Assembly (NCBI RefSeq): GCF_022496765.1
Contig: NZ_VANV01000022.1
Coordinates: forward strand, 41,164-105,163
Length of the DNA stretch: 64,000 nucleotides
Source: Acidaminobacter sp. JC074
GTDB lineage: Bacteria; Bacillota; Clostridia; Peptostreptococcales; Acidaminobacteraceae
Reading direction: 5' to 3'
Within the stretch, counting starts at the first letter, position 1. Each line of letters opens with the position of its first letter. Position numbers and translations under genes: made by a program. Under the pieces are notes generated by a model. That model had not been told where the DNA came from. It saw nothing but the letters and a program-made list of their open reading frames with translations, and did no database searches. This document shows, one piece after another, positions 44,808-52,784 of this stretch.

Positions 44808-45689
44808 ATGCAGGGCATTATTGTTAAGGCGATAGCCGGATTCTATTACGTTAAAACTGAAGATGATTACTTTGAGTGTAAGGCTCGTGGTATCTTCAAG
44901 AAAAGAAAAATTACACCACTTGTAGGAGATAAGGTTGTCATCTCTAAAGATGAAGCTGATCCTACTAAGGGTAGAATTGATGAAATTCTACCAAGAACCA
45001 TTGAGCTAGTTAGACCACCAGTAGCCAATGTTACTCAGGCGATTGTTGTGTTTGCTGTTGCTCAACCAGATCCAAACATCAATTTATTAGACAAACTATT
45101 AGCGATTTGTGAGCATAGAGGCTTAAGTGTTGTACTCTGTTTTAACAAGGTAGATTTAGACCAAGCATCGTATGTTAAATCATTAGAGGAAACATATATG
45201 AAGGCGGGTTATAAGGTAATCCCTACCTCTGCAACCAACCATATAGAAATTGAAGCTTTAAAAGAAGTGTTAAAAGATGAAATATCAGTATTCGCCGGTC
45301 CTTCGGGTGTTGGCAAATCATCGCTTTTAAATGAAATTCAAGAAGGCATTAAATTAGAAGTCGGTGGTTTAAGTAAGAAAATTGCCCGTGGTAAACATAC
45401 CACTAGACACAGTGAACTCTTACCGCTTGAATCAGGTGGCATGGTTGTAGACACGCCTGGTTTTACTTCTATGGATATCAGTGAGATTGAAATTGAAGAG
45501 TTGGCAGATTGTTTCATTGAGTTTAAGGATCACTTAAATTGTAAGTTTAATAACTGCAAACATTTAAATGAACCTAAATGTGGTATTAAAGAAGCCGTTG
45601 ATGCTGGTGACATTAGTCAGAGTCGCTATGACTCATATGTATATTTTATGAATGCTCTAGAAGAGCACAGGAGGTATAAGTCGTGGTAA
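44808..45689 (+). CDS. rsgA: Ribosome small subunit-dependent GTPase RsgA
   Basis: RsgA tests 30S subunit maturation. It is circularly permuted: the G4 motif (FNKVD, near residue 112) precedes the P-loop GPSGVGKS (about 165-172) and DTPGF. An N-terminal OB fold (1-65) and a C-terminal zinc site (CKFNNCKHLNEPKC) complete the family. It is 293 residues long. The frame opens at a TTG at 44790, but GGGAGG sits 4 bases before the ATG at 44808. It overlaps rpe by seven bases. Confidence 0.97.
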   Translation: MQGIIVKAIAGFYYVKTEDDYFECKARGIFKKRKITPLVGDKVVISKDEADPTKGRIDEILPRTIELVRPPVANVTQAIVVFAVAQPDPNINLLDKLLAICEHRGLSVVLCFNKVDLDQASYVKSLEETYMKAGYKVIPTSATNHIEIEALKEVLKDEISVFAGPSGVGKSSLLNEIQEGIKLEVGGLSKKIARGKHTTRHSELLPLESGGMVVDTPGFTSMDISEIEIEELADCFIEFKDHLNCKFNNCKHLNEPKCGIKEAVDAGDISQSRYDSYVYFMNALEEHRRYKSW

Positions 45690-46345
45690 AACTTTCGCCA
45701 TCAATATTATCAGCTGATTTTGCTGATTTACTGAAGGATATTAAGGTTGTTGAAAATGCAGGCGCTGAGTGGTTGCATATAGACATCATGGATGGTCACT
45801 TTGTGCCGAATATTTCATTTGGTCCTATGGTGATGAAAGCCATTCAAGGTAAAGTAGATATGGTATTTGATGTCCATCTGATGATTTCTGATCCAGACAA
45901 GTACATTAAAGACTTCGTAGATGCAGGTGCAGATATCATTACTGTTCATCAAGAAGCATGTCCACATCTTCACAGAACCATTCAACTCATCAAGTCATAT
46001 GGTGTAAAAGCGGGGGTATCTTTAAACCCAGCGACATCTTTAGCGACAATAGAAGAAATTCTACCAGAACTTGATATGGTACTGATTATGTCGGTTAATC
46101 CTGGTTTCGGCGGTCAAAGTTTTATTGGTTCGTCACTTGATAAAATCAAGCGTTTAGATGACATGATCAAGTCTAGAAAGCTTACAATGGATATCCAGGT
46201 AGACGGTGGTGTTAACCTTGACAATGTTAAAACTGTCTTAGATGCAGGTGCGACAAGCATCGTTGCAGGCTCTGCAGTCTTTAAAGCAGATGACGTACCT
46301 AAGCGCGTAAAAGATTTTAAGGAAATTTTTAAAGCTTATGAATAA
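45683..46345 (+). CDS. rpe: Ribulose-phosphate 3-epimerase
   Basis: Interconverts ribulose 5-phosphate and xylulose 5-phosphate in the pentose phosphate pathway. The TIM-barrel motifs are clear: LSPSILSADF at the start, HIDIMDGHFVPNISFGP with metal-site His and Asp, DVHLMI, MSVNPGFGGQSFI, and QVDGGVN. The 220-residue length is normal. The start is GTG, with AGGAGGT upstream inside rsgA. Confidence 0.97.
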   Translation: MVKLSPSILSADFADLLKDIKVVENAGAEWLHIDIMDGHFVPNISFGPMVMKAIQGKVDMVFDVHLMISDPDKYIKDFVDAGADIITVHQEACPHLHRTIQLIKSYGVKAGVSLNPATSLATIEEILPELDMVLIMSVNPGFGGQSFIGSSLDKIKRLDDMIKSRKLTMDIQVDGGVNLDNVKTVLDAGATSIVAGSAVFKADDVPKRVKDFKEIFKAYE

Positions 46346-46967
46346 AATTATTGTAATTGCCAGTGGTCCTATCGACCACTTGCAATTTTTTAAACCCTTA
46401 CTTGAGGATCATATAATTGTAGCTGTAGATGGTGGTTTAAATCATCTGGATAAACTGGGCATTAAACCCCATGTTTTAATAGGTGATTTTGACTCTGTAG
46501 AACCTTCTTTATTAGAAAAGTATGCGGATGTCAATGTTTACAAACATCCGACTAGAAAAGATTTTACAGACGCAGAATTGGCTATTGATTATGCTATAGA
46601 TCAGTCACCAGACGAAGTCGTTCTTATGGGGATGACAGGTCATAGAATTGATCATATGATAACCAACATTCACCTATTGAAACGATTTGTAAATCATGAT
46701 ATACTAGCCTACGTACTCGACTATCATAATAAAGTTTACTACTGTAATAGTGATATTGAGTTAGAAGGTAATGTCGGAGATTTATTATCGATTGTACCGC
46801 TTTCGGGCTCAGTACAGAAGGTGAAAACCTATGGATTAGAATATCCGTTAAATGATGAAACTTTGTATTTCCATGAATCCAGAGGCGTCAGTAACGTGTT
46901 TTCAAAGCCCAAAGTAAGGATAGAAACGGGATCTGGAGAATTCCTTATAATTCTTTCAAAAGATTAA
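46338..46967 (+). CDS. thiN: Thiamine pyrophosphokinase
   Basis: Transfers pyrophosphate from ATP to thiamine. Family motifs visible are VAVDGGLNHLDKLGIKPHVLIGDFDSV (about residues 29-54), KHPTRKDFTDAELAIDYA and GMTGHRIDHMITNIHLL. The 209-residue length fits. Its ATG lies eight bases inside rpe, so translation is coupled. The order prkC-rsgA-rpe-thiN is well conserved in Firmicutes. It ends the operon. Confidence 0.96.
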   Translation: MNKIIVIASGPIDHLQFFKPLLEDHIIVAVDGGLNHLDKLGIKPHVLIGDFDSVEPSLLEKYADVNVYKHPTRKDFTDAELAIDYAIDQSPDEVVLMGMTGHRIDHMITNIHLLKRFVNHDILAYVLDYHNKVYYCNSDIELEGNVGDLLSIVPLSGSVQKVKTYGLEYPLNDETLYFHESRGVSNVFSKPKVRIETGSGEFLIILSKD

Positions 46968-46976
46968 AAAAATATC

Positions 46977-47005
46977 TTGATTAGTCTGAAAGATTCTGTT
47001 AAAAT
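46977..47005 (+). promoter_or_regulatory. Promoter for rpmB
   Basis: TTGATT at 46977-46982, a 17-base spacer and TAAAAT at 47000-47005, giving a leader of about 36 bases. Confidence 0.65.
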
Positions 47006-47048
47006 AAATCTGTTGATAATGTTTAATCACTCGAAGGAGGTGTTATAT

Positions 47049-47240
47049 ATGGCAAAAGAATGTTTCGTATGCGGAAAAGGTAAAGTTTCTGGTAACAACG
47101 TATCACATGCAATGAATCACAATAGAAGAACTTGGTCTCCAAACTTAAGAAGAGTTAAGGCTATCGTTAATGGTTCACCTAAGAGAATCAGAGTATGTGC
47201 TAGATGCCTAAGAGCAGGCAAAGTTGAGAGAGCTGTATAA
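47049..47240 (+). CDS. rpmB: Ribosomal protein bL28, zinc-binding form
   Basis: A 63-residue 50S protein. Four zinc ligands are present (Cys5, Cys8, Cys50, Cys53), i.e. the C+ form. The NVSHAMNHNRRTWSPNLRRV segment is diagnostic. The longer frame starting at 46977 would run through the promoter; AAGGAGGTG lies 8 bases before the ATG at 47049. It is transcribed alone between a promoter and a terminator. Confidence 0.97.
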   Translation: MAKECFVCGKGKVSGNNVSHAMNHNRRTWSPNLRRVKAIVNGSPKRIRVCARCLRAGKVERAV

Positions 47241-47250
47241 ACAGAGTGAA

Positions 47251-47271
47251 ATAGGCTGAGGCCTATTTTTT
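47251..47271 (+). terminator. Intrinsic terminator after rpmB
   Basis: AATAGGC (47251-47257) and GCCTATT (47262-47268) pair around TGAG, followed by Ts. Confidence 0.85.
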
Positions 47272-47277
47272 ATGGGA

Positions 47278-47301
47278 AATTCCGGACTTAGTTCCGGAAT
47301 T
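47278..47301 (+). repeat. Inverted repeat of unknown role after rpmB
   Basis: AATTCCGGA (47278-47286) and TCCGGAATT (47293-47301) form a perfect 9-base inverted repeat around six bases, followed by CTTTCGTTTT. It may be a back-up terminator or a protein-binding site. The rest of the 274-base gap to the Asp23 gene shows only the promoter listed next. Confidence 0.55.
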
Positions 47302-47440
47302 CTTTCGTTTTATGAGAAAGTGTCTTTTTTTAGAAATATTAGATGGATATCAAAGTAATTGTTACATCCTTAACTTTTGGGGTATTATGCCCATAAGAGG
47401 CTCTAAACTGTTAAAGGTCTCTAAATAAAAGTTCAATTAT

Positions 47441-47469
47441 TTGAAAAAGATTGAATTATACTGTAAAAT
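47441..47469 (+). promoter_or_regulatory. Promoter for asp23-fakA
   Basis: TTGAAA at 47441-47446, a 17-base spacer and TAAAAT at 47464-47469. Confidence 0.65.
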
Positions 47470-47514
47470 AGATAAGTACAATTTAAAAGAATAAACTTCT
47501 TATAAGGAGGTCTT

Positions 47515-47871
47515 ATGGACACGAAGATAATGAATGAAATTGGTTCGATTTCAATCAATGAAGAAGTCATAGCTATGATTGCTGGCGCGGCAGCAAATGA
47601 AGCCTATGGTATTGTGGGCATGGCTGCCCAAACAACGAAAAATGGTATTACAAGTATTTTGAGAATAGAGAATCTTTCAAAAGGTGTTAAGGTGAGTTTG
47701 GAAAATGATGAAATCATCATAGACTTGTATGTTATTATTCAATTCGGAACAAAAATTTCTGTGGTTGCTAAAAATACCATTGATAAAGTAAAATACAATG
47801 TTGAAACGCAAACAGGTTTAAAAGTTTCAAAAGTTAATTTAAATATTGAAGGTATTAAGGTACAGTCATAG
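47515..47871 (+). CDS. Asp23/Gls24 family envelope stress protein
   Basis: A 118-residue Asp23-family protein (YloU-like). The start GSISINEEVIAMIAGAAANEAYGIVGMA and the IDLYVIIQFGTKISVVAKNTIDKVKYNVE segment are typical. Staphylococcal Asp23 coats the inner membrane and responds to wall stress; the role here is inferred. Its position directly before the fatty acid kinase gene matches the yloU-yloV pair of Bacillus. AAGGAGG precedes the ATG. Confidence 0.94.
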   Translation: MDTKIMNEIGSISINEEVIAMIAGAAANEAYGIVGMAAQTTKNGITSILRIENLSKGVKVSLENDEIIIDLYVIIQFGTKISVVAKNTIDKVKYNVETQTGLKVSKVNLNIEGIKVQS

Positions 47872-47888
47872 GTTTAGGAGGAATCGTT

Positions 47889-49490
47889 TTGAAAATTAAT
47901 GAAATAGACAGTTCGCTGTTGGTTAAGATGTTTAATCAAGGCACATATGCTTTAAATCAAAATAAAGCGCTTGTTGATGCTTTGAATGTTTTTCCTGTTC
48001 CTGATGGCGATACTGGTACAAACATGTCCTTAACAATGCAGTCTGCAGTTAAGAACATTACTGATAAAGAATTTAAGACTGTGGATGAAGTATCAAAAGC
48101 TTTTGCAAAAGGTCTTTTAATGGGTGCAAGAGGTAACTCAGGTGTTATCTTGTCACAAATTTTTAGAGGTTTTTCAAATGGCTGCAAAGATAAGGAAGTG
48201 TTGACAACAAAAGACCTTATCGAAGCATTTACTCAAGCTAGAGAAGTTGCATACAAGGCCGTATTAAAGCCTGTAGAAGGTACAATCTTAACAGTCATCA
48301 GAAAGATCTCAACGCATTTAGAAGAGTTAGAGACAGAATCTTTAGAGATTCATGACTTATTTGAAATCATCTTAAATCGTGGTAATGAAATTCTAGAGAA
48401 AACACCAGAGTATTTAGATGTATTAAAACAAGCTGGCGTTGTAGACGCTGGTGGTAAAGGTTTGATGTGTATCTTACAAGGTTTTAATGATGCCATCCTT
48501 GGTAAAGAAGCTAAAGAAACTTTCTTTGATAATGAAGAACATGTAGACATTGAAAGAACTATGGACCCTGCAGATATTAAGTTCCAATACTGTACAGAAT
48601 TCATCGTTAAAACGGATATACCAAATCATACGGCTTTCCAAGCTGAAATCCAAACACTTGGTGATTCGATGGTATTTGTTCGTGATGAGGACTTGATTAA
48701 AGTTCATATCCATACTAATGAACCAAACCAAGCTTTAGGTTATGCTTTAAATATTGGTGAATTACAAACCATTAAGATTGAAAACATGAAGATTCAACAT
48801 GAAAACATCGTTCATAGAGAAGAGCCTGTAGAAGAAAAAGAATTTGGCTTTATTACTGTGACAATGGGTGATGGTTTTGAAACTTTATTTAAAGATTTAA
48901 ATGTTGATTATGTGATCAAGGGTGGTCAAACCATGAATCCATCGACTGAGGATATTACTAAGGCCATTAATGCTGTTAATGCGCGTCAAGTTTTCATTCT
49001 TCCAAATAACTCAAATATTATCCTAGCTGCTAACCAAGCTAAGGAATTAAGTGATAAAGATGTGTATGTAGTACCATCTAAAACAGTTCCTCAAGGAATT
49101 GCTGCTATGATTGAATTTTCTGAGGCTGCATCTGCTGAGGACAACTTAGAAGCTATGACTGAAGTTTTATCTGATGTTCAGACCGCTCAAATCACTTACT
49201 CGGTTAGAGACACTGTTTTTAATGACCGTGAAATCAGCGAAGGTGACATTTTAGGTGTTGCCAATGGTGATATCTCTGCTGTTGGTAATGATATCAACGA
49301 AATTGCCTTAGAGACTGTAGAAGAAATATCAGAAGATGCTGAGATTCTTACGGTATACTATGGTGAAGAAGTAGATGATCCAATGGTAAATGACTTGGTT
49401 GCTAGACTAGAAGAAAAGTATCCAGATGCAGAAATAGAAATGTACAATGGTAAACAACCATTATATTATTACATTATTTCAGCTGAATAA
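47889..49490 (+). CDS. fakA: DAK-domain protein, fatty acid kinase catalytic subunit FakA (YloV)
   Basis: FakA phosphorylates exogenous fatty acids carried by a FakB (DegV-type) partner. The 533-residue protein has the DhaL nucleotide domain at the N-terminus with the metal motif NVFPVPDGDTGTNM (about 34-47) and the LLMGARGNSGVILSQ segment, the VVDAGGKGL motif (about 183), a middle domain, and a C-terminal DegV-like domain. The start is TTG, with AGGAGG 7 bases upstream. No FakB gene lies in the window. Confidence 0.94.
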   Translation: MKINEIDSSLLVKMFNQGTYALNQNKALVDALNVFPVPDGDTGTNMSLTMQSAVKNITDKEFKTVDEVSKAFAKGLLMGARGNSGVILSQIFRGFSNGCKDKEVLTTKDLIEAFTQAREVAYKAVLKPVEGTILTVIRKISTHLEELETESLEIHDLFEIILNRGNEILEKTPEYLDVLKQAGVVDAGGKGLMCILQGFNDAILGKEAKETFFDNEEHVDIERTMDPADIKFQYCTEFIVKTDIPNHTAFQAEIQTLGDSMVFVRDEDLIKVHIHTNEPNQALGYALNIGELQTIKIENMKIQHENIVHREEPVEEKEFGFITVTMGDGFETLFKDLNVDYVIKGGQTMNPSTEDITKAINAVNARQVFILPNNSNIILAANQAKELSDKDVYVVPSKTVPQGIAAMIEFSEAASAEDNLEAMTEVLSDVQTAQITYSVRDTVFNDREISEGDILGVANGDISAVGNDINEIALETVEEISEDAEILTVYYGEEVDDPMVNDLVARLEEKYPDAEIEMYNGKQPLYYYIISAE

Positions 49491-49501
49491 CATTCTTATA
49501 T

Positions 49502-49532
49502 AAAAGATGCATTCAAAAGAATGCATCTTTTC
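49502..49532 (+). terminator. Intrinsic terminator after fakA
   Basis: AAAAGATGCATTC (49502-49514) and its perfect complement (49519-49531) enclose AAAA. The 3' arm provides the T tract. Confidence 0.9.
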
Positions 49533-49540
49533 TGTATAAT
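49512..49540 (+). promoter_or_regulatory. Promoter for recG-rsmD, overlapping the fakA terminator
   Basis: TTCAAA at 49512-49517, a 17-base spacer and a perfect TATAAT at 49535-49540. Confidence 0.65.
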
Positions 49541-49556
49541 AGGGATGAGGTGTGTT

Positions 49557-51584
49557 ATGTATTTAAAAAGCAAATTATCAAGTATAAAGGGCATTGGTCC
49601 TAAAAAATATGAACTGCTAAATAAGCTAGGGCTCTACACAGTCGAAGATTTTGTTGAGTTTTACCCAAGAAGATACATCGACAGAAGGCATATCGTCGGT
49701 TTGTCTGAAATTCAGGCTGAAATGACCTGTACAGTCAGAGCCTTTGTAATAGACATACAATCGTCTATGAGGTACGGCAAAAAGGATTTTCTTAAGATAA
49801 AGACATCTGATGGTTCTTTCTTTATGGATGTTGTCTTTTTTAATGCAAGATATGTTTCGTCTAATTTTAAGTTTAACAGGGAATACCTATTTTATGGCAA
49901 GGTAACTTATGGGCCGGGTGGTTTTACAATGACACATCCGGATTTTACGCCTGCGGATAAACCTTCTGAGCTTTTTACAAAGATTCAGCCTGTTTATCCA
50001 CTAACAGAGGGTTTGTCTCAAAAGGACATGGTAAAGATAGCCCAGCAGGTTTTTGCAGATATAAGTTTAGAAGAAACTTTGCCTGATAAAATAATTCATG
50101 ACCACCAGTTGATGCCAAGAGAAAAAAGTGTTGGCTTGATTCACTTTCCACAAAACCGAGATTCATATAAGACGGCTAAATACAGATTGGTATTTGAGGA
50201 GTTTTTAACCCTCCAGCTTGGACTCATGTTAATTAAATCTGATATTAAGGAGAAACTCGGCCATGCTTATCATATGACCAAAGAAATTAAATCCTCTTTA
50301 GATGGTTTGATTGGTGACTTACCCTATGAAATGACAGGTGCTCAAAAAAGAGTTTTATCTGAAATTTATTCTGACATGATTAATGAAAAAGTTATGAATC
50401 GTTTGGTGCAAGGTGATGTTGGTTCTGGTAAGACGCTTCTTTCCATGCTTGCCATTTACTTTGCCGTACTTAATGGTTATCAATGCGCCATGATGGCACC
50501 AACAGAGATTCTTGCAGAACAGCACTTTGAATCCTTTAAAGAAACTTTTTCTGGTATTGATGTTTCCATAGGTTTGTTGACTCGGTCAACTTCTAAATCA
50601 GGCATTAAAGAAGATATTGCCTCTGGCAAGGTGAATATTATCATCGGTACCCATGCCCTCATTCAAGAGGATGTTGTTTTTAACAACTTAGGTTTAGTCG
50701 TTACAGATGAACAACATCGATTTGGTGTTAATCAAAGAACCATCCTATCGAGTAAGGGGGAGTCGCCAGATGTCTTGGTTATGACTGCGACACCTATACC
50801 GAGAACCTTATCGTTGATCTTATATGGTGATATAGATATTTCAAAAGTGGACGAGATGCCTGCCAATAGATTGCCTATAAAAACGAGTAGGGTACCTGAA
50901 TATAAGATTCATCGCATGTATGATTACATAAAAGACGAAGTGGACAAGGGCAAACAAGCTTACTTTGTTTATCCGCTTGTTGAGGAATCGGATCTTCTTG
51001 ATCTGAAATCTGTGACGACTATGTATGAGACTTTATCTAAGCAAGTGTTTTCTGGCTATAAGACGGGTATGATTCATGGCAAGATGAAGGCCAGTGAAAA
51101 AGATACTGTTATGAAACAGTTTGAAAAAAATGAGATTCAGATTCTTTTTGCCACTACAGTTATTGAAGTCGGCATCAATGTGCCTAATGCAACCATTATG
51201 GTCATTGAACATGCTGAGAGATTTGGACTTGCTCAACTCCACCAGTTAAGAGGTCGTGTAGGCCGTGGTGGTGACCAGTCTTACTGTTTCTTGGTTTCTG
51301 AAGGCAAGTCTGATGTGACTCAAAAGCGCCTTGGCATCATGTGTGATACCAATGATGGTTTTGTTATTGCAGATAAGGACTTGGAAATTAGAGGACCAGG
51401 TGAAGTCTTCGGCCTTAAACAACATGGTCTTCCTGAGTTTAAGCTTGCGGACTTAATCAAGAATAAAAGTATTTTAGAGGTCGCTCAACAAGTGGCCATT
51501 GACATGATGAAAAACGATGAAATTACAGAAGAGGGTTTGTTGATGAAGCGTATTCATAAGATGTTTGATCAATTTACAATATAG
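49557..51584 (+). CDS. recG: ATP-dependent DNA helicase RecG
   Basis: RecG remodels stalled forks and branched DNA. The 675-residue protein has the wedge/OB domain (about 60-160), Walker A GDVGSGKT (near residue 289), DEQH motif II, TATPIPRTL, and the QLRGRVGRGGDQSYC motif. The C-terminal RPGEV-type motif appears as IRGPGEVFGLKQHG. Three in-frame starts lie upstream of or within the ribosome binding site; GATGAGGTG points to the ATG at 49557. It ends eight bases before rsmD. Confidence 0.97.
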   Translation: MYLKSKLSSIKGIGPKKYELLNKLGLYTVEDFVEFYPRRYIDRRHIVGLSEIQAEMTCTVRAFVIDIQSSMRYGKKDFLKIKTSDGSFFMDVVFFNARYVSSNFKFNREYLFYGKVTYGPGGFTMTHPDFTPADKPSELFTKIQPVYPLTEGLSQKDMVKIAQQVFADISLEETLPDKIIHDHQLMPREKSVGLIHFPQNRDSYKTAKYRLVFEEFLTLQLGLMLIKSDIKEKLGHAYHMTKEIKSSLDGLIGDLPYEMTGAQKRVLSEIYSDMINEKVMNRLVQGDVGSGKTLLSMLAIYFAVLNGYQCAMMAPTEILAEQHFESFKETFSGIDVSIGLLTRSTSKSGIKEDIASGKVNIIIGTHALIQEDVVFNNLGLVVTDEQHRFGVNQRTILSSKGESPDVLVMTATPIPRTLSLILYGDIDISKVDEMPANRLPIKTSRVPEYKIHRMYDYIKDEVDKGKQAYFVYPLVEESDLLDLKSVTTMYETLSKQVFSGYKTGMIHGKMKASEKDTVMKQFEKNEIQILFATTVIEVGINVPNATIMVIEHAERFGLAQLHQLRGRVGRGGDQSYCFLVSEGKSDVTQKRLGIMCDTNDGFVIADKDLEIRGPGEVFGLKQHGLPEFKLADLIKNKSILEVAQQVAIDMMKNDEITEEGLLMKRIHKMFDQFTI

Positions 51585-51592
51585 GAGAATTT

Positions 51593-52129
51593 ATGAGAGT
51601 AATAAGTGGGAAGGCTAGAGGTACCAAGCTAGCGACAATAGAAGGCAACAATACAAGACCAACTACAGACAGGGTTAAGGAATCTTTGTTTAATTTGATT
51701 CAGTTTGATGTCATTGATGCAAAAGTCATTGATTTGTTTGCAGGTTCAGGTGCTTTAGGTATAGAAGCCGCTTCGAGAGGTGCCAAGGCGGTAACTCTTG
51801 TAGAGAATTATAGAAAGTGCCATGAAGCCATTGAATACAACATTGACAGAACAGGCTTAGAAAATGTAAAACTTCTTAAGTCGGATGTATTATCTTCTTT
51901 CTCTAGATTAGAAAAAGCGGACTTAATTTTAATGGATCCACCATACAGTCAAGATTTTATCTTGCCGGTACTAAAGAAAATATCTGAACATAACTTATTA
52001 GATGCAAAAGGCAAGATTGTGATTGAGCATTCAAAGGATGATAAACTGCCAGTTTCTTATGAAGGCTTTGTCCTTTTAAAGCAGAAGAAGTATGGTATTT
52101 CAATGGTTTCGATATTTGTTCATGAATAA
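51593..52129 (+). CDS. rsmD: 16S rRNA (guanine(966)-N(2))-methyltransferase RsmD
   Basis: Methylates G966 of 16S rRNA. Family motifs: MRVISGKARGTKL at the start, RPTTDRVKESLFN, the SAM motif DLFAGSGALGIEAASRGA and the catalytic DPPYSQ. The 178-residue length is standard. In many Firmicutes coaD follows directly; here the next gene is a coiled-coil protein instead. Confidence 0.97.
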   Translation: MRVISGKARGTKLATIEGNNTRPTTDRVKESLFNLIQFDVIDAKVIDLFAGSGALGIEAASRGAKAVTLVENYRKCHEAIEYNIDRTGLENVKLLKSDVLSSFSRLEKADLILMDPPYSQDFILPVLKKISEHNLLDAKGKIVIEHSKDDKLPVSYEGFVLLKQKKYGISMVSIFVHE

Positions 52130-52175
52130 TTGATTACAAAATAAATTTTTTCTAGCAAATCAAACTACTCTTATG

Positions 52176-52181
52176 TATAAT
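52176..52181 (+). promoter_or_regulatory. -10 box before the coiled-coil gene
   Basis: A perfect TATAAT 30 bases before the start. The -35 (TAGCAA-like) is weak. Confidence 0.4.
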
Positions 52182-52210
52182 AATAATGATAAATGCTTAG
52201 GGAGGATTGA

Positions 52211-52738
52211 ATGGAAATACTAGATCTGTTAGAAGAAATAGAAGAACTGATAAATACGGCTTCTACGATTCCTTTTTCAAATAGAATTGTGCTTGATAAA
52301 GATGACATAGAAGAAGTTTTACGAAAAATTAATGTAGCTATTCCTGAGGAAATTAGAAGAGCTAAGTGGATAAAGGAAGAGAAAGATCAAATTCTTATTG
52401 AAGCTAAAAAAGAAGCGGAAGAGATCATCCGTGCAGCTCAAGAGGAAGAGGCGCGTTTGATTAATCATGCAAAATTTGAAGAGAACCGAGTTATTGAAGA
52501 TGCTAGAAACATAGCTGATAACTTAGTAAGTGAAAATGAAATCACTGTTCTTGCAGAAAACCACTGTAGAAATCTTGTAGGTGATGCTGAACGTACTGCT
52601 GAAGAGATTAAAAATGGTGCTTATCATTATGCAGATGAAATGTTAGAAGAACTACAGTATAAACTATCAGACTTCTTAGAAACCATCAATCACAATAGAA
52701 CAGAACTTGTTAAGTTCGTTAAAAAAGAAGATGAATAA
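52211..52738 (+). CDS. Conserved coiled-coil protein of unknown function
   Basis: A 175-residue soluble, strongly helical protein. The N-terminal part (MEILDLLEEIEELINTAS, then IPFSNRIVLDKDDIEEVL) is a recognisable signature of a conserved clostridial family usually found after rsmD/coaD and often named ATPase, although no Walker motif is visible here. Residues 45-165 form a long coiled coil rich in Glu, Ala and Lys, reminiscent of DivIVA- or ATP-synthase-b-like stalks. It could be a scaffold; no function can be given. AGGGAGG precedes the ATG. Confidence 0.85.
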   Translation: MEILDLLEEIEELINTASTIPFSNRIVLDKDDIEEVLRKINVAIPEEIRRAKWIKEEKDQILIEAKKEAEEIIRAAQEEEARLINHAKFEENRVIEDARNIADNLVSENEITVLAENHCRNLVGDAERTAEEIKNGAYHYADEMLEELQYKLSDFLETINHNRTELVKFVKKEDE

Positions 52739-52755
52739 TAATCTATATCAAAAGA

Positions 52756-52784
52756 AATCACTGGCTCAGGCCAGTGATTATTTT
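52756..52784. terminator. Convergent bidirectional terminator
   Basis: AATCACTGG (52756-52764) and CCAGTGATT (52771-52779) pair perfectly, followed by ATTTT on plus. On minus, the run preceding it supplies Ts (TTTCTTTT), so it can serve both the coiled-coil gene and tmcAL. Confidence 0.8.
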
